Below are positions 32,591 to 41,847 of a stretch of 64,000 nucleotides of DNA, one piece after another (the stretch's first letter is position 1; every line of letters begins with the position of its first letter). Below the pieces are notes generated by a model, which had not been told where the DNA came from, made no database searches, and worked only from the letters and a program-made list of their open reading frames with translations. The position numbers and the translations under genes were made by a program. Origin of the DNA: Streptomyces sp. NBC_00490 (GTDB lineage Bacteria; Actinomycetota; Actinomycetes; Streptomycetales; Streptomycetaceae); assembly GCF_036013645.1 (NCBI RefSeq), contig NZ_CP107869.1, forward strand, positions 8,246,001 through 8,310,000, written 5' to 3'.

Positions 32591-33796
32591 TCAGCCCTGG
32601 AATCGATACTCTTCGAGCAGCCTGCGACCGATGATCATTTTCTGGATCTCGGCGGTACCTTCACCGATCAGCAGCATCGGAGCCTCACGGTAGAGGCGCT
32701 CGATCTCGTACTCCTTGGAGAAGCCGTAGCCGCCGTGGATCCGGAAGGCGTCCTCGACGACCTCCTTGCAGTACTCGGAGGCGAGGTACTTCGCCATCCC
32801 AGCCTCAAGGTCGTTTCGCTCCCCGGAGTCCTTTTTGCGTGCCGCGTTGACCATCATCGCATGCGCGGCCTCGACCTTGGTAGCCATCTCGGCGAGCTTG
32901 AACTGGATCGCCTGGTGCTGGGCGATCGGCTTGCCGAAAGTGTGACGCTGCTGGGCATACGAGACGCCCAGCTCGAAAGCACGCTGAGCGACGCCGCAGC
33001 CACGCGCCGCCACATTGACGCGGCCGACTTCGACGCCGTCCATCATTTGGTAAAAACCTCGGCCGGTGACCCCGCCGAGCACCCGATCGGCCGGAACGCG
33101 CAGGCCATCCATGATCAGCTCGGTGGTGTCGACACCCTTGTAGCCCATCTTGTCGATCTTCCCGGGGATGGTGAGGCCCGGGCGGACCTCTCCGAAGCCG
33201 GGCTCCTTCTCGATGAGGAAGGTCGTCATCGACTTGTGGGGCGCGGTGCCCTCGGGGTGTCCTTCGTCACTTCGGACCAGTACGGCGACCAGACTCGACG
33301 TCCCACCGTTCGTCAGCCACATTTTCTGGCCGTTCAGGACGTACTCCTCGCCGTCCTTCACCGCCTTCGACGTGATCGCCGACACGTCCGAGCCCAGGCC
33401 CGGCTCCGACATCGAGAACGCGCCGCGGATGTCGCCGGCCGCCATGCGGGGCAGGAAGTGGTCCTTCTGCTCCTGCGTGCCGTGCTGCTTGAGCATGTAC
33501 GCCACGATGAAGTGGGTGTTGATGATGCCGGAGACCGACATCCAGCCGCGGGCGATCTCCTCGACGCACAGCGCGTACGTCAGGAGCGACTCGCCCAGAC
33601 CGCCGTACTCCTCCGGGATCATCAGGCCGAACAGGCCCAACTCCTTGAGGCCGTCGACGATCTGCTGCGGGTACTCGTCGCGGTGCTCCAGCTCGGTGGC
33701 GACCGGGATGATCTCCTTGTCCACGAAGTCGCGGACGGTGGAGAGGATTTCCCGCTGGATGTCGGTCAGACCGGCGGTCTGGGCAAGTCGCGCCAT
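32591..33796 (-). CDS. mcd: Acyl-CoA dehydrogenase, probable methylsuccinyl-CoA dehydrogenase
   Basis: 401-aa flavoenzyme. It shows acyl-CoA dehydrogenase features: FSMSEPGLGSDVSAITSKA (FAD/substrate binding), WLTNGG, IHGGYGFSKEYEIERLYREA and GEGTAEIQKMIIGRRLL. Because it is the last gene of the ccr-ecm-mcl-mch cluster it most likely oxidises (2S)-methylsuccinyl-CoA to mesaconyl-CoA. The assignment to this substrate is from context; the sequence alone shows only the family. Three nt separate it from mch. Confidence 0.88.
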   Translation of the reverse strand: MARLAQTAGLTDIQREILSTVRDFVDKEIIPVATELEHRDEYPQQIVDGLKELGLFGLMIPEEYGGLGESLLTYALCVEEIARGWMSVSGIINTHFIVAYMLKQHGTQEQKDHFLPRMAAGDIRGAFSMSEPGLGSDVSAITSKAVKDGEEYVLNGQKMWLTNGGTSSLVAVLVRSDEGHPEGTAPHKSMTTFLIEKEPGFGEVRPGLTIPGKIDKMGYKGVDTTELIMDGLRVPADRVLGGVTGRGFYQMMDGVEVGRVNVAARGCGVAQRAFELGVSYAQQRHTFGKPIAQHQAIQFKLAEMATKVEAAHAMMVNAARKKDSGERNDLEAGMAKYLASEYCKEVVEDAFRIHGGYGFSKEYEIERLYREAPMLLIGEGTAEIQKMIIGRRLLEEYRFQG

Positions 33797-33799
33797 GGC

Positions 33800-34312
33800 T
33801 TACTTCTCCTGCTGCTTCAGCTCGGGGCGGCCGGGCTGCTCGCCGCCGCGCTCCTTGATGTAGGTCTCGGTCGGCACCATGACCTTGCGGCGGAACACGC
33901 AGACCAGCGTGCCGTCCTGCTTGTAGCCCTTGGTCTCGACGTGGACGATGCCGCGGTCGTTCTTCGACTTGGAGGGCCACTTGTCGAGCACGGTCGTCTC
34001 GCCGTAGATCGTGTCGCCGTGGAAGGTCGGCGCCACGTGCTTCAGCGACTCGATCTCCAGGTTGGCGATCGCCTTGCCGGAGACGTCCGGGACGGACATG
34101 CCGAGCAGCAGCGAGTAGATGTAGTTCCCGACGACGACGTTCTTGCCGAAGTCCGTCGTCTTCTCCGCATAGTTGCTGTCCATGTGGAGCGGGTGGTGGT
34201 TCATGGTGAGCAGACAGAAGAGATGGTCGTCGTACTCCGTGACCGTCTTTCCGGGCCAGTGCTTGTAGACCGCCCCGACCTCGAACTCCTCGTAGGTGCG
34301 CCCGAACTGCAT
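33800..34312 (-). CDS. mch: MaoC-like hydratase, probable mesaconyl-CoA hydratase
   Basis: 170-aa single hot-dog-fold hydratase. The MaoC catalytic segment DHLFCLLTMNHHPLHMD and VVVGNYIYSLLLGMS are present. In the EMC pathway it hydrates mesaconyl-CoA to beta-methylmalyl-CoA. It is about half the length of the double-hot-dog Mch of Rhodobacter, so it likely works as a dimer. It sits 4 nt after mcl and 3 nt before mcd. Confidence 0.85.
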   Translation of the reverse strand: MQFGRTYEEFEVGAVYKHWPGKTVTEYDDHLFCLLTMNHHPLHMDSNYAEKTTDFGKNVVVGNYIYSLLLGMSVPDVSGKAIANLEIESLKHVAPTFHGDTIYGETTVLDKWPSKSKNDRGIVHVETKGYKQDGTLVCVFRRKVMVPTETYIKERGGEQPGRPELKQQEK

Positions 34313-34316
34313 GGCC

Positions 34317-35276
34317 TCAGGCCTCCGGAATCTCGAACTTGCTGGTGCGCTGCATACCGGCGGCGCGGCCCTTGCCGGAGATGACCAGGGCCATCTTGCG
34401 GCTGGCCTCGTCGATCATCTCGTCGCCGATCATCGCGGAGCCCTTCTTACCGCCCGCCTCGGACGTGTAGTACTCGTACGCGTCCAGGATCAGCTCGGCG
34501 TGGTCGAAGTCCTCCTGGGACGGCGAGAAGATCTCGTTGGACGCCTCGACCTGGCCCGGGTGCAGCACCCACTTGCCGTCGAAGCCGAGCGCCGCGGCGC
34601 GCTGGGCGACCTCGCGGTAGCCGTCCACGTTGCGGATCTGGAGGTAGGGGCCGTCGATCGCCTGGAGGTTGTTGGCCCGGGCGGCCATCAGGATCTTCAT
34701 CAGGATGTAGTGGTAGGCGTCCGCCGGGTAGCCGGGCGGCTGCTCGCCCACGACCAGCGACTTCATGTTGATGGACGCCATGAAGTCGGCCGGGCCGAAG
34801 ATGATCGTCTCGACGCGCTGGGAGGCCGTCGCGATCTCGTTGACGTTGTTGAGACCCTGCGCGTTCTCGATCTGCGCCTCGATGCCGATCTTGCCGACCT
34901 CGAAGCCCATCGTCTTCTCGATCTGCGTCAGCAGCAGGTCAAGGGCGACGACCTGCTGGGCCGTCTGGACCTTCGGCAGCATGATGCAGTCGAGGTTCTG
35001 GCCGGCCCCCTCGACGACCGTGACGACGTCGCGGTACGTCCACTCGGTGGTCCAGTCGTTGACGCGCACGACCCTCGTCTTGCCCGTCCAGTCGCCCTCG
35101 TTGAGGAACTTGACGATGGTGTGCCGCGCCTCGGGCTTGGCGAGCGGCGCGCACGCGTCCTCCAGGTCGAGGAAGACCTGGTCCGCCGGGAGGCCCTGCG
35201 CCTTCTCCAGGAAGCGGGGGTTGCTTCCCGGCACCGCGAGACACGAGCGGCGGGGACGCAGACGGTTGACGGTCAT
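34317..35276 (-). CDS. mcl: HpcH/CitE-family beta-methylmalyl-CoA/malyl-CoA lyase
   Basis: 319-aa TIM-barrel lyase that splits beta-methylmalyl-CoA into propionyl-CoA and glyoxylate. It has SCLAVPGSNPRFLEKA, FLDLEDACAP, RVVRVND, IMLPKVQTAQQV, and the Mg-binding IEAQIENAQGL and FGPADFMAS. Its start overlaps the end of ecm by 4 nt. Confidence 0.92.
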   Translation of the reverse strand: MTVNRLRPRRSCLAVPGSNPRFLEKAQGLPADQVFLDLEDACAPLAKPEARHTIVKFLNEGDWTGKTRVVRVNDWTTEWTYRDVVTVVEGAGQNLDCIMLPKVQTAQQVVALDLLLTQIEKTMGFEVGKIGIEAQIENAQGLNNVNEIATASQRVETIIFGPADFMASINMKSLVVGEQPPGYPADAYHYILMKILMAARANNLQAIDGPYLQIRNVDGYREVAQRAAALGFDGKWVLHPGQVEASNEIFSPSQEDFDHAELILDAYEYYTSEAGGKKGSAMIGDEMIDEASRKMALVISGKGRAAGMQRTSKFEIPEA

Positions 35277-37321
35277 GCGGGGACCTCCAGGGGGTCGAGC
35301 TTGTTCGCTTTGCGGATCTCGTCGACGATGCGGCCGATGATCCCGGTGATGTCGAAGTCCTTCGGGGTGAACACCGCGGCCACTCCGGCTGCCCTGAGCT
35401 GTGCGGCGTCCCCGTTCGGGATGATGCCACCGGCGATCACCGGTATATCTGTGGCACCGGCCACATGCAGCCGTTCCAGCACGTCCGGCACCAGCTGGGC
35501 GTGCGAGCCGGACAGGATGGACAGGCCGACCGCGTGCACGTCCTCGGCGAGGGCCGCGTCCACGATCTGCTCGGGTGTCAGACGGATGCCCTGGTAGACC
35601 ACCTCGAACCCGGCGTCACGGGCCCGCACGGCGATCTGCTCGGCACCGTTGGAGTGCCCGTCCAGGCCCGGCTTGCCGACCAGGAAGCGGAGCTTGCCGA
35701 CGCCCATGTCCTTGGCCGTCAGGTCGACCTTGCGGCGCACGTCCGCCATGGCCGAGCCCTCCTCCGCGGGCACCGCGACCGGCGCCGACGAGACCCCGGT
35801 CGGTGCCCGGAACTCGCCGAACACCTCGCGCAGCGCCCCGGACCACTCGCCGGTCGTGACACCCGCGCGGGCGCACTCCAGGGTGGCCTCCATGAGGTTG
35901 CCGGTGCCCTTGGCGGCCTCCTTCAGCTTCTCCAGCGCCTTGCACGGGCGCGGGTGGTTGAAGGGCGGCTGGTAGCGGGTGTCGCGCCAGTGCCGCAGGC
36001 TCTCGATCACCCGGGCCTCGACCGCCGGGTCGACCGTGTGGATCGCGGTGTCCAGGTCGGCCGTCAGCGGGTTCGGCTCGGTCGTCTCGAAGATGTTGAC
36101 ACCGATGATCTTCTCCTGGCCGGACTCGATCCGGGCCCGGCGCTCGGCGTGCGAGGAGACGAGCTGCGACTTGAGGTAGCCGGACTCGACGGCGGCCATC
36201 GCGCCGCCCATCTCCTGGATCCGGTCGATCTCCGCGAGGGACGCCTCGACGAGCTCCTCGACCTTCGCCTCGATGACATGGGAGCCCTCGAAGATGTCCT
36301 CGTACTCCAGCAGGTCGCTCTCATGGGCGAGGACCTGCTGGATGCGCAGCGACCACTGCTGGTCCCACGGCCGGGGAAGACCGAGGGCCTCGTTCCAGGC
36401 GGGCAGCTGCACGGCACGCGCGCGTGCGTCCTTGGAGAGGGTCACGGCCAGCATCTCCAGCACGATCCGCTGGACGTTGTTCTCCGGCTGCGCCTCGGTC
36501 AGTCCGAGGGAGTTGACCTGGACGCCGTAGCGGAAACGACGCTGCTTGGGGTTCTCGATGCCGTAGCGCTCGCGGGTGACCTTGTCCCAGATGCGGCCGA
36601 AGGCGCGCATCTTGCACATCTCCTCGATGAAGCGGACGCCCGCGTTCACGAAGAAGGAGATACGGGCGACCACGTCGCCGAACTTCTCGGCCGGCACCTG
36701 ACCGGAGTCCCGGACGGCGTCCAGGACCGCGATCGCCGTCGACATCGCGTACGCGATCTCCTGGACGGGGGTGGCTCCCGCCTCCTGGAGGTGGTAGCTG
36801 CAGATGTTGATCGGGTTCCACTTGGGGATGTGGTTCACCGTGTAGCAGATCATGTCCGTCGTCAGACGGAGCGAGGGCACCGGCGGGAACACGTGCGTGC
36901 CCCGGGACAGGTACTCCTTGACGATGTCGTTCTGGGTCGTGCCCTGGAGCTTGGTGATGTCCGCACCCTGCTCCTCGGCGACGACCTGGTAGAGCGCCAG
37001 CAGCCACATGGCGGTGGCGTTGATCGTCATCGAGGTGTTCATCTGCTCCAGGGGGATGTCCTGGAACAGCCGGCGCATGTCACCGAGGTGCGCGATCGGC
37101 ACGCCGACCCGGCCGACCTCGCCGCGGGCGAGGATGTGGTCGGAGTCGTAGCCGGTCTGCGTCGGCAGGTCGAACGCCACCGACAGGCCGGTCTGACCCT
37201 TGGCGAGGTTGCGCCGGTACAGCTCGTTGGACGCCTCGGCCGTGGAGTGGCCGGCGTACGTGCGCATGAGCCACGGCCGGTCCTTCTCCCGCTTGCCTGC
37301 GGCGGGCTGACGCTCAGTCAT
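35273..37321 (-). CDS. ecm: Coenzyme B12-dependent ethylmalonyl-CoA mutase
   Basis: 682-aa mutase converting ethylmalonyl-CoA to methylsuccinyl-CoA with adenosylcobalamin (MeaA type). The N-terminal barrel has [21 protein letters not shown]-like [12 protein letters not shown] and the substrate region. The C-terminal B12 domain (about 540-680) has the base-off motif GLDGHSNG (DxHxxG), LSILSGSH and IPVIAGG. The length, with both domains on one chain, fits Ecm. It lies 17 nt after ccr. Confidence 0.94.
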   Translation of the reverse strand: MTERQPAAGKREKDRPWLMRTYAGHSTAEASNELYRRNLAKGQTGLSVAFDLPTQTGYDSDHILARGEVGRVGVPIAHLGDMRRLFQDIPLEQMNTSMTINATAMWLLALYQVVAEEQGADITKLQGTTQNDIVKEYLSRGTHVFPPVPSLRLTTDMICYTVNHIPKWNPINICSYHLQEAGATPVQEIAYAMSTAIAVLDAVRDSGQVPAEKFGDVVARISFFVNAGVRFIEEMCKMRAFGRIWDKVTRERYGIENPKQRRFRYGVQVNSLGLTEAQPENNVQRIVLEMLAVTLSKDARARAVQLPAWNEALGLPRPWDQQWSLRIQQVLAHESDLLEYEDIFEGSHVIEAKVEELVEASLAEIDRIQEMGGAMAAVESGYLKSQLVSSHAERRARIESGQEKIIGVNIFETTEPNPLTADLDTAIHTVDPAVEARVIESLRHWRDTRYQPPFNHPRPCKALEKLKEAAKGTGNLMEATLECARAGVTTGEWSGALREVFGEFRAPTGVSSAPVAVPAEEGSAMADVRRKVDLTAKDMGVGKLRFLVGKPGLDGHSNGAEQIAVRARDAGFEVVYQGIRLTPEQIVDAALAEDVHAVGLSILSGSHAQLVPDVLERLHVAGATDIPVIAGGIIPNGDAAQLRAAGVAAVFTPKDFDITGIIGRIVDEIRKANKLDPLEVPA

Positions 37322-37338
37322 CTATGACCCCGGGTGTC

Positions 37339-38682
37339 TCAGATGTTGCGGAAGCGGTTGATGGCGTCGAGGTGCTTGGCGCGCATCTCCTCGTCGCGCA
37401 CGCCCAGGCCCTCCTCGGGCGACAGGCACAGCACGCCGACCTTGCCCTGGTGGGCGTTGCGGTGCACGTCGTGGGCGGCCTGGCCGGTCTCCTCCAGGGA
37501 GTAGACCTTGGAGAGGGTCGGGTGGATCTTGCCCTTCGCGATGAGCCGGTTGGCCTCCCAGGCCTCGCGGTAGTTGGCGAAGTGCGAGCCGATGATCCGC
37601 TTCAGCGACATCCACAGGTAGCGGTTGTCGTACTCGTGCATGTAGCCCGAGGTCGAGGCGCAGGTGGTGATGGTGCCGCCCTTGCGGGTGACGAAGACGC
37701 TCGCGCCGAAGGTCTCGCGGCCCGGGTGCTCGAAGACGATGTCGATGTCCTCGCCGCCGGTGAGTTCGCGGATGCGCTTGCCGAAGCGCTTCCACTCCTT
37801 CGGGTCCTGGGTCTGCTCGTCCTTCCAGAACTTGTAGCCCTCGGCGTTGCGGTCGATGATCGCCTCGGCGCCCATCGAGCGGCAGATGTCCGCCTTCTGG
37901 TCGCTGGAGACGACGCAGATCGGGTTGGCGCCGCCGGCCAGGGCGAACTGGGTGGCGTAGGAGCCGAGTCCGCCGCTGGCGCCCCAGATCAGGACGTTGT
38001 CGCCCTGCTTCATGCCGGCGCCGTTGCGGGAGACCAGCTGGCGGTAGGCGGTGGAGTTCACCAGGCCCGGTGCGGCGGCCTCCTCCCAGCTGAGGTGGTC
38101 CGGCTTGGGCATCAGCTGGTTCGACTTGACCAGGGCGATCTCGGCGAGGCCGCCGAAGTTGGTCTCGAAGCCCCAGATGCGCTGCTCGGGGTCGAGCATG
38201 GTGTCGTTGTGGCCGTCGGAGGACTCCATCTCGACGGACAGACAGTGCGCGACGACCTCGTCACCGGGCTTCCAGGCGTTCACGCCGGGGCCGGTGCGCA
38301 GGACGACGCCCGCGAGGTCGGAGCCGATGATGTGGTACGGCAGGTCGTGCCGCTTGGCCAGGTCGTTGGTGCGGCCGTAGCGCTCCAGGAACCCGAAGGT
38401 GGACAGCGGCTCGAAGATCGAGGTCCACACGGAGTTGTAGTTGACGCTCGACGCCATCACGGCGACCAGGGCCTCGCCCGGGCCGAGCTCCGGCACCGGG
38501 ACGTCGTCCAGGTGGATCGACTTGCGCGGGTCCTTGTCGCGGGTCTGCAGGCCCGCGAACATCTCCGTCTCGTCCTTGTGCACGGTGATCGCGCGGTACG
38601 ACTCGGGGAGCGGCAGAGCGGCGAAGTCGGCCGGAGTCGAGTCCGGCGACTGGATCGCGTCCAGGATGTCCTTCACGGTCAC
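37339..38682 (-). CDS. ccr: Crotonyl-CoA carboxylase/reductase
   Basis: 447-aa NADPH-dependent reductive carboxylase: crotonyl-CoA plus CO2 gives ethylmalonyl-CoA, the key EMC step and also an extender-unit source for polyketides. It has SVNYNSVWTSIFEPLSTF, the nucleotide loop GASGGLGSYATQ, and C-terminal AHDVHRNAHQGKVGVLCL. GTG 38682 is preceded by GGAGG at good spacing and gives the length of characterised Streptomyces Ccr; an in-frame 65-residue upstream extension is not part of the family. First gene of the operon. Confidence 0.95.
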   Translation of the reverse strand: MTVKDILDAIQSPDSTPADFAALPLPESYRAITVHKDETEMFAGLQTRDKDPRKSIHLDDVPVPELGPGEALVAVMASSVNYNSVWTSIFEPLSTFGFLERYGRTNDLAKRHDLPYHIIGSDLAGVVLRTGPGVNAWKPGDEVVAHCLSVEMESSDGHNDTMLDPEQRIWGFETNFGGLAEIALVKSNQLMPKPDHLSWEEAAAPGLVNSTAYRQLVSRNGAGMKQGDNVLIWGASGGLGSYATQFALAGGANPICVVSSDQKADICRSMGAEAIIDRNAEGYKFWKDEQTQDPKEWKRFGKRIRELTGGEDIDIVFEHPGRETFGASVFVTRKGGTITTCASTSGYMHEYDNRYLWMSLKRIIGSHFANYREAWEANRLIAKGKIHPTLSKVYSLEETGQAAHDVHRNAHQGKVGVLCLSPEEGLGVRDEEMRAKHLDAINRFRNI

Positions 38683-39050
38683 GGTGTTGCCTCCGGCGAT
38701 ACGCGTCCTGAGGGAGGGACGCTGAGGGTTACGTCGGTGCTGCTGAGGGTTTTTTCGAAGTGCCGTCGGTTCGGCGAGGTGGTGCTTCGGCAGCGCTTTG
38801 TGGCGCGGGAGGTTGCCTGTGACGCAGGCGTCCGGGCGGGCAAGTCGATGACTTGTTGGGACAGCCGGCGTACGCATGGTCTCTGCACGCCGGCCGCCCG
38901 GACTCCTTCAACGTATGACACCGCGTGTCACTCCGCAAGGCACTGAGTGCCAGGAACTGCTCTCAGATGAAATCTTTACGTAACACATGAGCGATGATCG
39001 ATCGAACGCGGCTGGAAATCCCCTGGAAATCGGGTGGAGGCACACGAAAA
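38683..39050 (-). promoter_or_regulatory. ccr promoter and long leader
   Basis: Non-coding stretch before ccr. On the minus strand, -35 TTGCGG (38933-38938) and -10 TACGTT (38910-38915) are 17 bp apart, and the spacer is filled by TGACACGCGGTGTCA (38916-38930). A second palindrome, GGCACTGAGTGCC, abuts the -35 (38939-38951). The implied leader is about 220 nt and contains CAAGTC-GAT-GACTTG (38841-38855). I see no cobalamin-riboswitch landmarks. Confidence 0.55.
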
Positions 39051-39072
39051 CGGCCACCCCGAGGGGTGGCCG
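39051..39072 (-). terminator. Rho-independent terminator of the TetR gene
   Basis: CGGCCACCCC (39051-39060) pairs with GGGGTGGCCG (39063-39072), followed on the minus strand by TTTT. It lies 24 nt past the TetR stop and isolates ccr from the upstream transcript. Confidence 0.85.
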
Positions 39073-39095
39073 TCATCACAGCGATGCGGTAGTGC

Positions 39096-39905
39096 TCAGC
39101 GCTCCTTGAGCGCCTCCTCGATGGTCCTCATGACCTCGTCGAGGGGGGCGTCGGTGCGGGCGACCGTCACCAGGACCTCGCCGTGGGCCGAGACGGTCGC
39201 GGCGGCCGGCTTCGGGGTGGTGCTGCGCCCGGCCCCGATGCCGGAGCCGAACGTCTTGCGCACGATCGCGAAGGCGTGGTCCAGCTGTGACTCCACGTCG
39301 CCCTGGCCGCCGGCTCTGAGCCAGCGCCGCAGCACGTGGTTGTGGGCCGTGACGACCGCGGACGCGGCCACCTCCGCCAGCAGCGGGTCGTCGTTGGCGT
39401 CGTCGTCGTGCGCGTGCTCGTCGAAGTGGCCGAGGAGGTAGCGGGTGAACAGGCGCTCGTAGCGGGCCACCGACGCGATCTCCGCCTCGCGCAGGGTGGG
39501 CACCTCGCGCGTGAGCTTGTAGCGGGCGACCGAGATCTCCGGCCGGGCCGCGTACATCCGCATGACTTCCTTGATGCCGTTGCACACCGTGTCGAGCGGG
39601 TGCTCGTGCGGGGGAGCCGCGTTGAGGACCGCCTCGGCGCGGATCAGTGTGTCGTCGTGATCGGGGAAGATCGCCTCTTCCTTGGAACGGAAGTGGCGGA
39701 AGAAGGTGCGGCGGGCGACTCCGGCCGCCGCCGCGATCTCGTCGACGGTCGTCGCCTCGTACCCCTTGGTCGAGAACAGCTCCATCGCCGCGGCCGCCAG
39801 TTCTCGGCGCATCTTGAGCCGCTGGGCGGCAGCACGGCTGCCTGCGGCACTTTCCGGCGCGTCGGGCGTAGCTGGTGTACGTGAGGACTTGGCGGGCTGG
39901 GGCAT
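39096..39905 (-). CDS. TetR-family regulator next to the EMC operon
   Basis: 269-aa repressor-type protein. The N-terminal helix-turn-helix reads TTVDEIAAAAGVARRTFFRH (about residues 60-80) after KMRRELAAAAMELFSTKGYE. The C-terminal ligand domain is followed by an extra tail (from about 225) containing TVSAHGEVLVTVARTDAPLD. ATG 39905 (MPQPAKSS) is preferred over an in-frame ATG at 39923. Position between the hydroxybutyryl-CoA dehydrogenase gene and ccr suggests it senses an acyl-CoA and controls one or both; this is inference. Confidence 0.9.
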   Translation of the reverse strand: MPQPAKSSRTPATPDAPESAAGSRAAAQRLKMRRELAAAAMELFSTKGYEATTVDEIAAAAGVARRTFFRHFRSKEEAIFPDHDDTLIRAEAVLNAAPPHEHPLDTVCNGIKEVMRMYAARPEISVARYKLTREVPTLREAEIASVARYERLFTRYLLGHFDEHAHDDDANDDPLLAEVAASAVVTAHNHVLRRWLRAGGQGDVESQLDHAFAIVRKTFGSGIGAGRSTTPKPAAATVSAHGEVLVTVARTDAPLDEVMRTIEEALKER

Positions 39906-40041
39906 GACCCGAACGTACTGCATGTGCGCAGGTTGGCGCTCATGTCCCGGGCGCCCCCCGCCCGGTGCGGGCAGGGGGGTTCCGTGGGGGTCGAGCAGTC
40001 CGCCCCAGTCCTCGGCGTCCTTGAACCAGTCGCCGGACGGC

Positions 40042-41847
40042 TCAGCGGCGGGCATATTCGCGGAAGCCACGGCCGGTCTTGCGGCCGAGGCAGCCCGCGG
40101 CCACCAGGTGCTCCAGGAGCGGGGCCGGCGCCAGGCCCGGGTCCCGGAACTCGCGGTGCAGGACCTTCTCGATGGCGAGCGAGACATCGAGCCCGACGAC
40201 GTCCAGGAGCTCGAAGGGACCCATCGGGTAGCCGCCGCCCAGCTTCATCGCGGCGTCGATGTCGTCGAGCGACGCGTAGTGCTCCTGGACCATCTTGATG
40301 GCGTTGTTGAGGTACGGGAACAGCAGGGCGTTCACGATGAAGCCGGCCCGGTCGCCGCAGTCGACCGCGTGCTTCCTGATCTTCGCGCAGACCTCGCGGA
40401 CGGTGGCGTGGACGTCGTCGGCGGTGAGAACGGTGCGGACGACCTCGACCAGCTTCATCGCCGGTGCCGGGTTGAAGAAGTGCATGCCGATCACGTCCTG
40501 GGGGCGTGAGGTGGCACGGGCACAGGCGACGACCGGCAGCGACGAGGTGGTCGTCGCCAGGACCGCGCCCGGCTTGCAGACCTTGTCCAGCGCCGCGAAG
40601 AGCTGCTGTTTGACCTCCAGGTCCTCGGCGACGGCCTCGACGGCCAGATCGACGTCGGCGAAGGCGTCGTACGAGCCCGCCGCCGTGATCCGGCCCAGGG
40701 TCTGCGCGGCGGCCTCGGCGGTCATCCGCCCCTTGTCGACGGAGCGCGACAGGGACTTGCCGATACGGGCCTTGGCGGTCTCGGCCTTCTCCTCGCTGCG
40801 GGCCGCGAGGACGACCTCGTAACCGGCCTTGGCGAAGACCTCGGCGATGCCGGACGCCATGGTGCCGGAGCCGGCGACGCCGACGGAACGGACCGCACGG
40901 CCGGGGGTCCCGGAGTCCCCGGTGGCCGGCGTCAGGGTGTCCGCCACGACCGTCGCGCTGCCCGGAGCCTCGTACGAGTAGAAGCCGCGGCCCGACTTAC
41001 GGCCCGTCAGGCCCGCCTCGCTGAGCTGCTTGAGGATCGGCGCGGGGGCGTGCAGCCGGTCCTGGGACTCGGAGTACATGGCCTCCAGGACGGTGCGCGC
41101 GGTGTCGATGCCGATCAGGTCGAGCAGGGCGAGCGGGCCCATGGGCAGCCCGCAGCCGAGCCGCATCGCGGCGTCGATGTCCTCGCGGGAGGCGTACCTC
41201 GCCTCGTACATCGCGGCGGCCTGGTTGAGGTAGCCGAACAGCAGTCCGTCGGCGACGAATCCGGGCCGGTCGCCGACCGCCACGGGCTCCTTGCCGAGGG
41301 CGAGGGCGAGGTCGGTGACCGCGCTGACGGCGGCCGGCGCGGTCAGCACCGAGGAGACGACCTCGACCAGCTTCATCGCCGGCGCCGGGTTGAAGAAGTG
41401 CAGTCCGAGCACGCGCTCGGGACGGGCCGAGTCGGCGGCGAGCCGGGTGACGGACAGGGCGTTGGTGCCGGTCGCCAGGATCGTCTCGGGGCGCACGATC
41501 CCGTCGAGTTCACGGAAGATCTGGTGCTTGATCTCGTACGACTCCGGCGCCACCTCGATGACGAGGTCGGCGTCGGCCGCGGTGCGCAGATCGGTGGAGG
41601 TGCGGACCCGGGCGAGGATGCCGGCGCGCTCCTGTTCGGTCAGCCGGCCGCGCTCCACGGCGCGGGCGGTCGAGGTCTCCAGGGCGGTGACGGCCTGGGC
41701 GGCCGCGGCCTCGCTGATGTCGATGCCGACGACCTCGCGGCCGGCCTTGGCGAGGACCTCGGCGATGCCGGTGCCCATCGTGCCGAGGCCGACGACGGCA
41801 ACGGTCTGCAGCAGGGACAGAGGGGTGTCGGACAGGGGAGCGGCCAT
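40042..41847 (-). CDS. Double-domain 3-hydroxybutyryl-CoA dehydrogenase
   Basis: 601-aa NAD-dependent dehydrogenase made of two copies of the ~290-aa 3-hydroxyacyl-CoA dehydrogenase unit (about 13-295 and 318-601). Both have the Rossmann motif (GLGTMGTGIAE; GSGTMASGIAE) and HFFNPAPAMKLVE. Copy 2 keeps all active-site residues (TSS, His, Glu, GFIVN). Copy 1 has Asn129 for the catalytic Ser and Asp200 for the catalytic Asn, so it is probably weak or structural. It would feed acetoacetyl/hydroxybutyryl-CoA toward crotonyl-CoA for Ccr. ATG 41847. Confidence 0.92.
   Translation of the reverse strand: MAAPLSDTPLSLLQTVAVVGLGTMGTGIAEVLAKAGREVVGIDISEAAAAQAVTALETSTARAVERGRLTEQERAGILARVRTSTDLRTAADADLVIEVAPESYEIKHQIFRELDGIVRPETILATGTNALSVTRLAADSARPERVLGLHFFNPAPAMKLVEVVSSVLTAPAAVSAVTDLALALGKEPVAVGDRPGFVADGLLFGYLNQAAAMYEARYASREDIDAAMRLGCGLPMGPLALLDLIGIDTARTVLEAMYSESQDRLHAPAPILKQLSEAGLTGRKSGRGFYSYEAPGSATVVADTLTPATGDSGTPGRAVRSVGVAGSGTMASGIAEVFAKAGYEVVLAARSEEKAETAKARIGKSLSRSVDKGRMTAEAAAQTLGRITAAGSYDAFADVDLAVEAVAEDLEVKQQLFAALDKVCKPGAVLATTTSSLPVVACARATSRPQDVIGMHFFNPAPAMKLVEVVRTVLTADDVHATVREVCAKIRKHAVDCGDRAGFIVNALLFPYLNNAIKMVQEHYASLDDIDAAMKLGGGYPMGPFELLDVVGLDVSLAIEKVLHREFRDPGLAPAPLLEHLVAAGCLGRKTGRGFREYARR

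Noticed and set aside
38683..38877. In-frame 65-residue N-terminal extension of Ccr
   Set aside because: Not part of characterised Ccr proteins, rich in Pro/Arg/His, and the GTG at 38682 has a proper ribosome site.
38683..39050. Cobalamin riboswitch before the B12-dependent operon
   Set aside because: No conserved B12-box landmarks were found in the leader by eye.
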